Shown here: positions 1-12,500 of the stretch, piece after piece
Numbering within the stretch: the stretch's first letter is position 1
Layout: each line of letters starts with the position of its first letter
From: Cliona cf. orientalis
Lineage: Eukaryota; Porifera; Demospongiae; Clionaida; Clionaidae
Assembly: GCA_963930775.1 (NCBI GenBank)
Contig: OZ005693.1
Span: 7,996,006 to 8,060,005, forward strand
Reading direction: 5' to 3'
DNA length: 64,000 nt
The notes under the pieces: model-generated
Database searches by the model: none
What the model was told of the DNA's origin: nothing
The model's input: only the letters and a program-made list of their open reading frames with translations
Made by a program: the position numbers and the translations under genes

Positions 1-138
1 ATACCCAAAAGGCAAAGGTTGTAAGACACACAGTGTGTCCACGATTTCATGCATCTAGAGCAGTGGCCTGATATTTTGATATTCATCATAAAGGTGGTTG
101 AATGAGGACCTTGATGAAGTAAGAGTGACAAAAAGAAA

Positions 139-183
<45 letters not shown>

Positions 184-582
184 GGAATTGGCTGAGTAAG
201 AAACCTAACAAATGCCAAAGATATACATGTAGACAGTGAGTTACTGCAGTGGATCATGGAAATGGAGACCTACAAAATATGCTCTTTTTAAACAGGCCAT
301 ACGTTTAAAGATATAATCTTGTTTTGAGATAGAGAACATTGATTGCACAAGAGCTACCAGCAATTAACCTTAATAGGTATTATGTTAGGCCACTTCAGAT
401 CAAGTTATAGTTTCTCATCCCACCTCAAGCCCAATGCAAGCAAATAACGGGAAATGGTCGTCAAATCACAAGTTTGGCTGGAAATGGTCATCAAAATCTT
501 AAGCTCATCTACATTACCATTTGCATACTCATGTGGGTGGAAGGGGGATGAGAAACTACCAGCTGATTTGGAGTGGCCTTAC
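1..582. other. IMP4 intron, left edge
   Basis: Non-coding sequence between the last visible IMP4 exon and the window edge. It contains an uninterrupted run of 43 G at 140-182. I searched the minus strand for the expected IMP4 C-terminal exon (the continuation after ...YISF-R) and did not find it, so that exon should lie left of position 1. Nothing else is recognisable. Confidence 0.6.
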
Positions 583-3500
583 CTAAATGAGATATAGTCT
601 TCCTGGTTAGCAAAGGTGATCACTCTCCTGCTGTCATCCTTTGGCACAGGAAACAGGTACTTCAAAACATTCTGAACCTACAGGAAAATTATGTGGCGTC
701 ATGTACATGTGATAGTCAGATTTCTAGTAACTAAGCACCTCTTTCTCTCCTCTCTCTCCCCTCCCCTCCCTAGGGCTATCGCACTGAGCCAATATAAACG
801 TACGATAACACTGGAGTACGACAAATGACAGTTCTCTCTGCTGTTTCACACATCACTCTAGAGAGACTTAGCTCATTAAACTACTATATGCAACTAAAAC
901 ACGCCCTGCATAGAACGGACGGCATAATATTTATGATTGTTTGTGGAGACTCACTCTTTGTCCTAGCTTTGTCTTGAAGTTATGAAAGATGAGGTGTGGG
1001 AATGCCTCAGACATTGTTCCCACGTCAGGGATGTCATGCCTCATCACGGTGTTGGAGATGGAGAAAGAGGCAGTGGGACCATAGGGGAGGTGACACACCA
1101 CCAGACCATCTGTGGGGTGCGGGGGTGGGGGGGGGGGGGGGGGGGGGAGTCAACGGGAGCAAGTAATCACTCTAGACACTACCATAAAAGTCTAATTAAC
1201 TAATAATGAATAATCCACAAATACGAGGCAACAGTGTGGCTTACTGCTATAATAATAATAATAAAAATAATAATATTGATGATGTAATGTGATTTCATGA
1301 CCTCACAAGTGAAGCACATGGAAGCTACATGTACCATAGAACATACTGTAGCTAGATCAGCAGTTCTAGCGACACTACCTTTAGCTACTGCCATCTGATC
1401 AATGATAATTATCCTGTACTAACCCTGATGGGTAAGGGTGGTTGGGATATAACACCTAAACATCCACTTAGAGATTTGTGCACCCATACAATGTCAAGTC
1501 ACAGTCAACAGAAGCCAGTTTTAAAATTAGTGCATGTGCAACATTATGTAAGCACAATCATCAACCACAGGATATGAGATATCCATGTACATGTATAATA
1601 GGGAATGTGTACATGTTCATGCACTTCCTTGAATTCTTATTTCATCATCAGGTTTTACTCATGCTCAACAGTTCAATCACTGAAGTAGCACCTCAGCATG
1701 CAGCAGTGCTCACTGAAATCACTTACATGTACATGTACATGCTATTGTGATCCCTCTGTAGCACAGTTGAACTCTTTAGGATAATCAAGTACAGCTATAC
1801 AGGCCTTATAAAGCTAGTATTATCACATGAATAAAGCCAATAAATCACCTTAACGTGAATATATAATAATATCCCTTATAGTAATGAAAGTACTAAGAGC
1901 ATTCAAAATGTAGTGCCTGAGAGTGCAACCAGAAGCAATCTTAGGGAGTCCAAATGCAACAACTTCCTGGGGGAGGATGCCCCCAGACCCCCTAGAGATA
2001 GTGTGCTTACACACAGAGGAAATGGTCTTGCCCCCACCCCCCTGATCTCATACTATCTTGCTGTGCCCCCCCCTGGGAAACTTTCAATATCGCCAGGATT
2101 ACATGCGCGTACATGTACATGTGTACATGTACATATACATAATATACATGTACTACTATACAATGTACATACATGTACATGTACCATCCCCTCTGTCTTA
2201 TCTTTAGTGGAGTTAACATTTATTGCAAATTTCCTTCACCCACCGGGTTTGCCCCTGTGTTCATGGATGATAATGAGATCAGTGACATCATTAGCCCGGC
2301 AAGCCTGCACCAGCTGACTCATCACATAGTTACCACGGTTCAGGCGTTGAGAGTTCGGAAACACAAGCCGCAGCTCCTGCATGGAAATAAAAATTATTGG
2401 GGGATCTACTTAGAAACGGAAGGGGGAAAAGGTGGGTGGGCATTAATTTTGTCTTCCCTAAAATATCCTTGCCCCCTCAAAGATAACCAATTAATTGAAT
2501 TTTCACTCTATACCTCCTATACTTACAATAATCAACTGCTGAATTTCTGATACATGTAATTCATTATTAAATTTCATAAACTTCAAACTAGTTTACAGAG
2601 ATTATACTTTTGGGAGATTCATTATCTTGGTACATTGTACATGTACATGTAAAGTGTCTGTAAAATTAATACCTAATACAAGTAGCTTTATCTTGCCACC
2701 ACCAATCCCAAATCCAGGGGAAATTATCATGATACCATATTTGCACAGTGAGAAGAAAGGTGATAGCAGATCAAAATAAACTGTTCTTTCATTGACAGTA
2801 ATTCGTACACACAAACACACACATGTACACACATGCACACACATGTACACACATGCACACACATGTACACACATGTACACACATATAAACACATGCATAT
2901 ATACACACACACACATACCCGCACGTACACACATTGACATGGGATGGCGGGCCATCCTACATGTAGTTCTTAATTAATTTTGGATGATACCCTGGTTCTT
3001 CGACTTAGTGTGGACCATTGCTGGGTGCTACTTCCAGCACACACACGCACACACATGCACACACACACGGACTGACAGAGCTTGGTGCTTGCCTTGGCAA
3101 ACTGCTTGAGCCTGCTGCTGGGGTTGTGAGATGTGGTGACCACTATCTTAGGATCCTCAACTCCTGCCCAGCCATACTCATCATCTCTATGCGTCAGTGC
3201 AGCAAGATCTGTGCAGATAAAAGTTAAAAACATACTAACCATTAATTTTGTTTAATATGTCATTGTAACTTCATTCCCAGACGAGGGTACCCAAATAGGT
3301 GTCAAAATATGGAATCAAAATTATCGATTAAAAGTCGGCTAGAAATTGTCTATTGCTAGTTAATTATTATATTATCGTGATAATGATTAACTTATAACCA
3401 ACCGTTATCATGTATCATAGTGTTCCCGCCAAATTAAATTGCAGAGAATAGAATTATTACTCAGCAAGTATGACAATTCAGCAAGATTTTAATTATAAAT

Positions 3501-6500
3501 CAAAGATAAAGCTTTGCCTAGTAAACTCATTTCAGCTACTCACTAAAAGTTAATGGGGTTTGTAAAGTACAAAAATCAATTGTTTGTTGCTCAACGGAGT
3601 TGAAAAACTAACTAAATGTATCAATCCACAATGATAAGTCAATGATAAAGCTAGTAAACTCATTGCAGCTACCTAGTCCCCAACTAAAAAATGGGGGGGA
3701 TTACTAAACTATAATATAATGTTGCTCAGGTCTAAATTACATGGTGAAATCTAAACTAAAAACTAGTATAGACCCAATACGAAAAGAAGGAATAGCATCA
3801 TTTGCAAGCTCGAGATTTCAGATAGCGTTATTCCACCATTCGACGATCCGTCATTGCAACTAGACCATCCTGCTCCATACACACTTTGAGTTTCACCAGA
3901 ATCAAGGGAGACTGGTATCATCACATCACTGTCATCGTTATCACCACACTGTACACTGATCGTCGTGGTAAAGCGACCACTGGCGGGAATATCTGATTGT
4001 TCCATCATCATGTACTCATTAAATGGACCCGATACGCTCACCATCACCCCTGTTAACGGAATAGAGAGTGGATTCGTGTATGTCAATGTCAGAGTGATAG
4101 TGTCGGAGTTGGTAACTCTTGTGGCGTTCACTTCAAGTTGGTCGTACTCCAGTCTGATACGCAAGGCATCATGGAATATAAAGCCTCCTGAACTGTTGTA
4201 TACTCCTACAGAGAACCTGAAGATGCTTGTGTTTCTAAGGAAGGGTAAGTAATCAACCTCCGCTATATCCAATTGTCGAATTCCAGTGAAATTACGAATA
4301 ATTCCAAGAGATTCTCCCATATAATTCCTGAGTTCCATTCGAATAACTGTATCCTCAGTAGGCACATTTCCTTCGGTAACCGTAATTGTAAAATCTTCAC
4401 CAACCATTGGATTAGTGGGAGTGATATTCAACCGCATACCTCCCTCCCGTTCACATCCTGTATATGGCGGTGGGAGTTCTGGATTGGCATTATCCGACGA
4501 TCGCTTTGATGTAGATGGGATTTTGTAATCACTGGTTAGGAATTCCGGATTTGCAAAGTTGTACACTGAGATTTGTCTTCCCTTTAGTTTAGTCACTACA
4601 GCATAGCCTACATCGCTGGGTAAAGGCATTCCTGTAATCGGGCAAATACCTGCGGCATTAACTTCTGCCAATATGAAATATGTATCATAATTGGCTGTTC
4701 TTCTATCTGACTGTATATAAGGTACGTATGCAGGTCCTGCACGATATGGCTGATTTGGTGCTAATGGCGAGGGTTCTTGTGGAGTTGCATCAACTGCATT
4801 CCAATCAATCGGTTCTCCTAGATCAGGACGTGCCAACCATGCCTCACTCCAGACATGAAAATTCCATGTGGCTTCATCATCCTGTATGATGTTATCGTAT
4901 TGCCTTAGAACAGACCTCTGATCATCAGTTAGTCCTCGATCATGATGGCTGTTATAGTTTGTTACTGTCCGTGCTGGAATGCCTGAGGCACGCAGCATAG
5001 TGGTAAGAATAGCTGCAAACACCCAGCATTGGGCATAACGCACTCTTCTTCCAGACTGAAGCCAACGTTCAAGAATTTCCTCACTACCTACCCACTGACC
5101 AGGTTCAACACCATCGCTATACCTGCCATCCCATCGTCCATGGAGAACATTGCTACTAATAAGCCTGGTTAAAGCTCGAGAATATTGAACTTGATTTGAC
5201 CTTTCTGTTCGTGACATTAGTTGTGTCAGGCGATTTTTGCTATCAGTAACAACCTCACTACCTACGGCATAATTCCAGGGAATAGCCACTCTCCCAGTCC
5301 AAATGTATCCATAGTTATTCTTCAAATACTCGTCGTCAAAGGCAGTGTCGGTTGCTTGCCGTCGAACCCTTTCATCTCCTGATATATCTCTCTGTGTCAA
5401 CCATGGATTGAACATGACATTCACATCACACAAGTGAATTACTTCCTTTTCCGTGGAGCAAGGATTAGTGGTCGTGAGTGTGTACTGTCCAACAGGAATG
5501 CTTTCATTCACGTGAAGGTAGAAATGGAATTCACCACCTTGAAGCAGAGGTCTTTCAATCCATGTAAAGGCAGTTCCGTTTTCAATTAGCCTAAATCTGA
5601 ATGGATCATTACAGTGGACATGGGGTTTCACTGCAAGATGAATGTCTAGACCATGTCGCACATGAAGACCAGAGCGGTAACGGAATAACTTGGTGTTATG
5701 AACGTTAAAATTTTCTTCCTTCATCAAGTTGTAGGAGTGTTGACTGATGGTATCCCATTTGTCCTCCAATGCCAGAGAAACAGAAAATAGGCAAAGAATG
5801 AAGTTGGCTGCATATATCTTCCTCTTCATCTTGGTTGCCTGCTCAGCTCTAATTGATAATTGACAACTTATAGAGGTGATCAAGAACTAGGAGGCTGAGG
5901 CACCAATTTCGAGAGAAGATAATAAGACTCACGCCCCTTACTGAGATTCTTATATTGTAAATGCACACCCATATTAATGCATGATAAACAAATTCATAGT
6001 GTAACATACACTGCATTAACAATGCTATGTCAATGAATTCTGGTGAGCTTAATGGACCTTCTCACACCCACCTGCATAATGATAATTGGAGCGAGCCTGA
6101 GCGAGCCCCACACTAATCAGTACTACGAGAAAACTGCTGTACTTATGTATGTACATGTATGTATGTATGTAGCAATATGTCATGTTCGCTAACGTATAGC
6201 GCATGCGCATAATCATTGATAGTAAATATCATCAACGTTGGCTGCGCTAACTCTAAATGTAGCTCACAAAGCCCAAAAGATGCAGCTCGAGTGCTCGCAT
6301 CCAGCTCGAGTAGACGGCTAGAAAATAAGCAAAGGTAAGGCATCAGAACATGAAAAAAGTTTCTATAGCAACAAGCTAGGCCATAGTCTGGGTGCTAGGG
6401 CTACATTGTGATCTAATTTCTGTAATCGGCTACAATGGTGATCAAGAACTAGGAGGCTGAGGCACCAATTTCGAGAGAAGACAATAAGACTCATGCCTCC

Positions 6501-9500
6501 TACTAAGATTCTTATATTGTGGTAGCTCTAGGACCAGGTAAGAATAAGTAATTAACCGCTACTTACATGTATACAGTGCATGCTTTGTGGTTTTGCCTAG
6601 CAACTACAACTTATACTGTAAATCGCGAATATTTCATGTCTAAAATATTTCATGCGATAATTTTTCGCGTTAAATAATTTTCGGACAAACGACCCTGTAC
6701 CGCATTATCGTTAATATTGTGTATGTATTTTGTGCGTTTAATTTTCGCACAAGCCATGCTATCCGAAAATATTTTAACATTGAAATATTCGCGATTTATG
6801 GTACTGTGCTTCCTTGGTGGTTTTGCCTAGCAACTACAACTTATACCTCACGTTCTTTGTAGCATAGCTGCAGCTAGTTTGCTGATTAGTTTCACAGAAT
6901 TAAATTTTAAGCAGTAGCTACATTGAAATTGTAATGATTACAGCCAGAGTAGAAAGTATAGGCCTGATTTTTGGGTTGTCGAAAGACCAGAGAAAGCTCC
7001 AAAACAACCACCTATCCACAGAAATTTTAAGCAGAATAGCTAGTTACCAAGACAGTTTTTAATATACCAGACTATAAGCATAGGCACTGTGTACATGGTA
7101 GGGACTCACAAAGCTAGAAATAACAGCTGGTCATCAGACATTTTCCGACCAAATTGTTGAAATGACCGATCAAATTCCCCATGCAACTCCACAAAGTCTT
7201 ATACTGTGTCCTAGCAATGTCCGACCAAAACGTGAACCTTATTTCTAGCCCTGGACTCAGGGGCCTGCCATGTGGGCCTAATTTGCTATGATATCCATGC
7301 AGCTAGCTGCATGTTGGCCTCGAGATTAGTGTGACCATCTGTAGAAGGTCCTAGTAGATAGCCAACTAGCGATCCGGGCGATAGCTGCAGATCAAGAGCC
7401 CATAGCATTAGTGAAAGTAACTTTCTGCACACTTGGCTCTAGTGTTTTGAATGATCAGCCATTATCAATTTTAAACCAGCTGGCTCCATGTCACCACAGA
7501 ATAAGCTTGAGAAATAGCTTCATCTTCCGATATACACTGAGACTGGTAGAACTAAACACAGCTACTAGGCACAACTATCAAGCACTGGCATCACACTGGC
7601 CCCTTGCTTAGGGTTAAATAAGCAAGCAAGAGCTTAGTCTCGTCCCCCGACCCCACCCTTGAGGAGGAAAAGGGTCTGGTGTACTTGGGCAGAATCCTTG
7701 GGCCTGCGCTAAGGAATTTCCATGCTCCAATGAGAGGCAATATTGCTATACCATCTGTATATAGCTATTCAATTTTGCTGACCAATCAGATTCAAGGTTT
7801 GCTTTACTGCCGGTTGGGGGCATGCAATCACATGCAAACACAGCCATAGCGACCAATCAGAATCAAGCTTTGCATGGCCTTATCGGCACATATGCGTATG
7901 CGCCGTAGAACAACAACCGAGGGTTCAGCCAAAGTTCATCAGACCCTTTTCTCCTTTTGGGGGTGGGGTCTGGGGACTAGACTATAAAGCAAGAGCTAGT
8001 TTGCATGACCTCTTCTCTTAATTGTCTGGAAAAGTTTACAGTGTGACATAAAGTAGCTCATTTCAGTGGTACAAATCAGTTATACTACGCCCACTCGTGG
8101 GATAAGCAATTATAGTCTCGTGCCCAGCCCCTCCTATGCAAAAAGGGAGAATGGGTCTGGTGAAAAGGGTCGCACTACCGTGTCCCTCCGGAATGCAATA
8201 ATTGGCATTTGGTGTGCGTTAAATAAGAAATAAACCATACCGTGCGCGCGCATAGCCATAGGTTGGGTGCACGTGTGCAACATATAATTACATTCCAACC
8301 GTCATGTGACTACGTTACTGCAATCTGATTGGCCACATACGATTTTCAACGTGGGGACACGGCAGTGCGACCTTTTCATCAGACCCTTTCTCCCTTTTTG
8401 CGTAGGAGGGGCTGGGCACGAGACTAAAGCCATTACACCACTCTGCTTCGCACTCGTGGTGTAAATCGCTTATCCCACTCGTGCTTGTAGTATAACCTAT
8501 ACATGTATGTAGCCAGGGGACACTGAAGCCTCCATGCAGTCACCATCATACTCAGGAAAGTACCAGTGATGCTAATTGTGCACCTGAGCCTTGCCAGCAT
8601 GGTTCTTGCCTACAGGTCATCTAGCTGCCAAGTTATGTATACAATGCGAGTGCATGCACATAACGACCATATTTCCAAGTTAGGTATTGTAGTCATTTCC
8701 TACCACAAAGAGTTACTGACTAGCCGATTATGATTGCAATAACCATGACCATACAGTTGCATGAAGCCCAACTGAGTATTGTGTATAATTTGGGGTGAGC
8801 CTGAGCAAGCCCCAAATACACGAGAGACAGGAAGCATCAGGCTCACCCCAAATTATACACAATACTCAGTATGAGCAGGCCTGTCAAAATGCGCGATGAA
8901 AATATGTCTCTACATGTACGTGTATGGTCACCCTCGTTTGTGCATATGGCACTACAGTTCTGACAAATTGTGAACCTTCTAAACTTGTGCTAGAGTGTAT
9001 CTTTTGTGCCCTCCAGGAAAGGACACAGATGGTGGATGTTCATACCTGGGACTCTATGGTATATTATGCATAAATGCAAACACGTGGCCATGCAAGGCAA
9101 TGAATGCCATGGAGATTTGGGGGTTTGCTGTCGTTGTTCTTATTATATGTACGTACTTTATTCTGCTAAAAATTAGATTGAAAACTTATTCTTATCAGTT
9201 CACTGACTTACAATAACATGACCAATTTAAAGCACGAAATCCCAATGGGCTTGTAAGGATGGAACCAGTGAAATTGAAATCAACTTTAACAAAAGAAAAA
9301 ACAAAACAAAAACACCCACACACAGACTCGTGTACGTATATAGCACAGAGGATATAATATACCCAAGGCTTGAGATAGCTACTGGTGCATGTAGCACAGA
9401 GGACATATCAAAGGCTTGAGATAGCTATACTGGTGTATGTAGCACAGAGGACATACGTATCAAAGGCTTGAGATACATGTGTAGCTACATACATACACAC

Positions 9501-12500
9501 ACATACATGTATATGCAAAGTGAGATTCTAATACATGAGATCCAATACAGTTACACGACACTTATCGTGCAAAGGAGCAACACCCAACTACACGTATATG
9601 TACATGTACATGTATAATAATTATATTTCTGATCAATCAGATTAATTGTTCAAAAGGAGGTTGATAAGTCACTTATTGAACCTATAAGTTATTCATATAA
9701 CCTAACAATACAGTTATTTTGGCAACCTACAAAATCTTTATCAACCTGCAGCTGGAGATAGGCGAGTAAAAATGTACACTTACATGCATGTATTAAATGA
9801 ATGTGGAGTCAGTACTTTTTCTAACAGCTGTGTGGCTGCTTATAACAGAGATACGTACATGTGTATGGCTATAGCCGATGACGAAGACTAGCTATGCTCT
9901 TATTATCAGTCGGATCATAGGAGCTTTGAAGGAAGGAAACTGGTACAGTGGTCGATAGATACTAGAGAAGGGTAACAATAACAATGCCCCTCTTTGTAAA
10001 ATTCGGCTTCAACATCACCAGCAGTCACAAACAGTAAACGTGTACCATATGATCCAATACCAAACCACCACAAATTCAATTACCGCCAATGTTTCCAGCT
10101 ATATGTTAAGGTACACATACACATGTACATGCATGTATGGAAATCTGTATGCTTTGCATAATATTATTACTATAATACTATAGAAATTAGCTACCGTAAA
10201 ATATTTATAAATGCACATGTACATACATGTAAAAGTACATATTGATAGCCATGAGGCTTGATCATGTTATACCAATCTGGTGCTATTTCCCTCAATGAAA
10301 GATAATCATCACAATGCCTACAGTTTCGACTGCTCTACTGCATGCAGTCTTGCTCAGGACAAAAGTGCATATAAACGAAATTATTCTTATGAATGAAACT
10401 CGCCTTCTCTTTCTGAGTCATCAAACTTCATTTTCTTTCTGAGCTGAGAGGCTTCTGCTTTTAGCTCAGTGGGTAGCTTCTTTCCTTCTACAGCAACAAA
10501 ATAATGACTGATGAATATATAATGCATGTGCATCGTCTTGAAAATCTACATACATGTACATGTACATGCATGTACATACACTGTAGCATGATTATATAAT
10601 AGTGTTGTCACGAGTACATTATTCCTGATATTGTATATGTAGAAATTTTTACCACGAGAAGGTTTTTGCCATCTGCTCTCATTTGGCGAATATGTTACCC
10701 TGCTGATTTTTTTGTCCTGTGCTAAAAATTGCATAGAGCAATATTGACGACCTTCATTGCATTGATGAAAATTTTGTAATACAAAGGTAGCTAGCCTTGG
10801 CGAAATTTTTACATAGTACTGTACCCTATCCCCAAACTGGTGCTCAAGTAGAGTAGTCTACTGGGAATCGATAATAAAATCACCAAGCACAGATATGATA
10901 GTAGTACAGGCTTCATGCGTACATGTACATTGGAGCATGATTAGTATACACATTTGGATACAAAGTTTTAATAAGTGATACAGTATAGCGGGAAATTTTT
11001 GTATGGTGCTAATTTTCGTATTTAAAACTGCGAAAATTTGAACGTGCGAAACTTTTTTCTTTCGTGCGTGACCTTTGACCTATAGGCCTACCACGGCCAC
11101 ATGCGGTCGCTAGCGCGAGCGGCGGATGCTAAATGCCAGGCTAGCTCACTGAACAATGTCTCTTTATCTGTTCTTTGCCAAGGCGTCGAAACGGAGTGAC
11201 CTTCCTGATCCCAGTGGACATCGATTAGCTCCACTATGATCAAGGATAAGCCATAGCCTCGTACCCAGGGCCTGGGTACGAGGCTAGGGGAAGCCAGTGA
11301 TGCTAGCATTACCGTATAGTGAGAGCGCTAGCAGCTGCGCATGCGCACAATCTCCCACAGCAAGCATACGAAATTAAAAAATACGAAAATTTATTCTAAG
11401 GGTATTTTGGTCAATCATACGAAAATTAGCACCAACGAAAATTTCCCGCTATACGGTAAGGAAATATATTACCGTATTGCCTCTAATTTAATGGACATCT
11501 CTAATTATCCGGACACCATTTCGAATTATTTTTTTACCTCTAATTACACCGGACAGTCAATGAAGTTTGAGTTTTTGTTGCTAATTATCCGGACATCATT
11601 GGATAGCTCGCGCTAGCGTGGTACTGATCGAGCAAAATTTGCAATGGATAGCTGCTTCTTTGGTGGTACTGAAGGAGGCGAGTTGTTCTCTTTCCCACCA
11701 TGAACAGGGAGCTCCACCGGAGTACCGTCTCATTTTCTCAATCCCTGCAGCTGCTCGATTGCACGTCCATTTGACCGAATGCACATGCGTGAAAGTGTGT
11801 TCTAATTCATCGAACACTTCGAACGCCGACTATTTTCGTGTGCTCTAATTATAGCGGATATTGGCCAAAATAATTATTTTTCAGGTGTCCGTTAATTAGA
11901 GGTAATACGGTATGTATGTAATTAACAAAAAAATGTGCTTATAAACCCCCACTTTCATGTAAGATCTGAACTTCATTAAATTTTTGGTAAGTGTAATTGT
12001 AGGCAAGCAAGCCTGGAACTGGTAGCCACGGCTAATTTTCAAGTAGATATTGTAACTATTGATCTGTAAAGCACAAAGCCCACACAATACTTCATGTCTT
12101 TAATGCATTGTTAGTGAGATAGCTTCCACACAAGAGTGACAGATACCAATTACGCCAAGGAAGTCAGTGATCTGATGAAGGAACTTTAATCTACACCTAC
12201 ATGAACTGTCACAATTAACACCAAATGCATTATTATGTGACCTGCTGTGAAAAAGGGACCACTCCAAGTATACATGTAGGTACATTAGTACGAAATTAAT
12301 GTCTAATTTACGATACGCTTTCTACAAAGCATGTACATGTAGTAGTGAGTACTGAGGTCTGTTTATAGGTACAGTACTAGTGCATCAATCAAACCAAATT
12401 CCAAAAAGCAGCCCTAGCTCACTTTACATGTACATGTATGTACATGTACAGTACATGTATACATATTGTATACTTACAAACACACAATAAAGCATATGGT

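Noticed and set aside
140..182. 43-base G run considered as an assembly gap filler
   Set aside because: Gaps are normally N; other shorter G/C runs occur throughout, so a genuine homopolymer is more likely, though its exact length is doubtful.
2602..3242. Overlapping open frames rich in Cys/Val/Tyr and Thr/His
   Set aside because: They are translations of CA and ACATGTAC microsatellites; the only real coding here is IMP4 exon 4 (3208-3093).
8995..9216. 73-residue frame with a hydrophobic stretch ([17 protein letters not shown])
   Set aside because: Could be a single-span micro-protein, but there is no homology I recognise, no splice or promoter support, and it lies among transposon fragments in the IMP4 intron.
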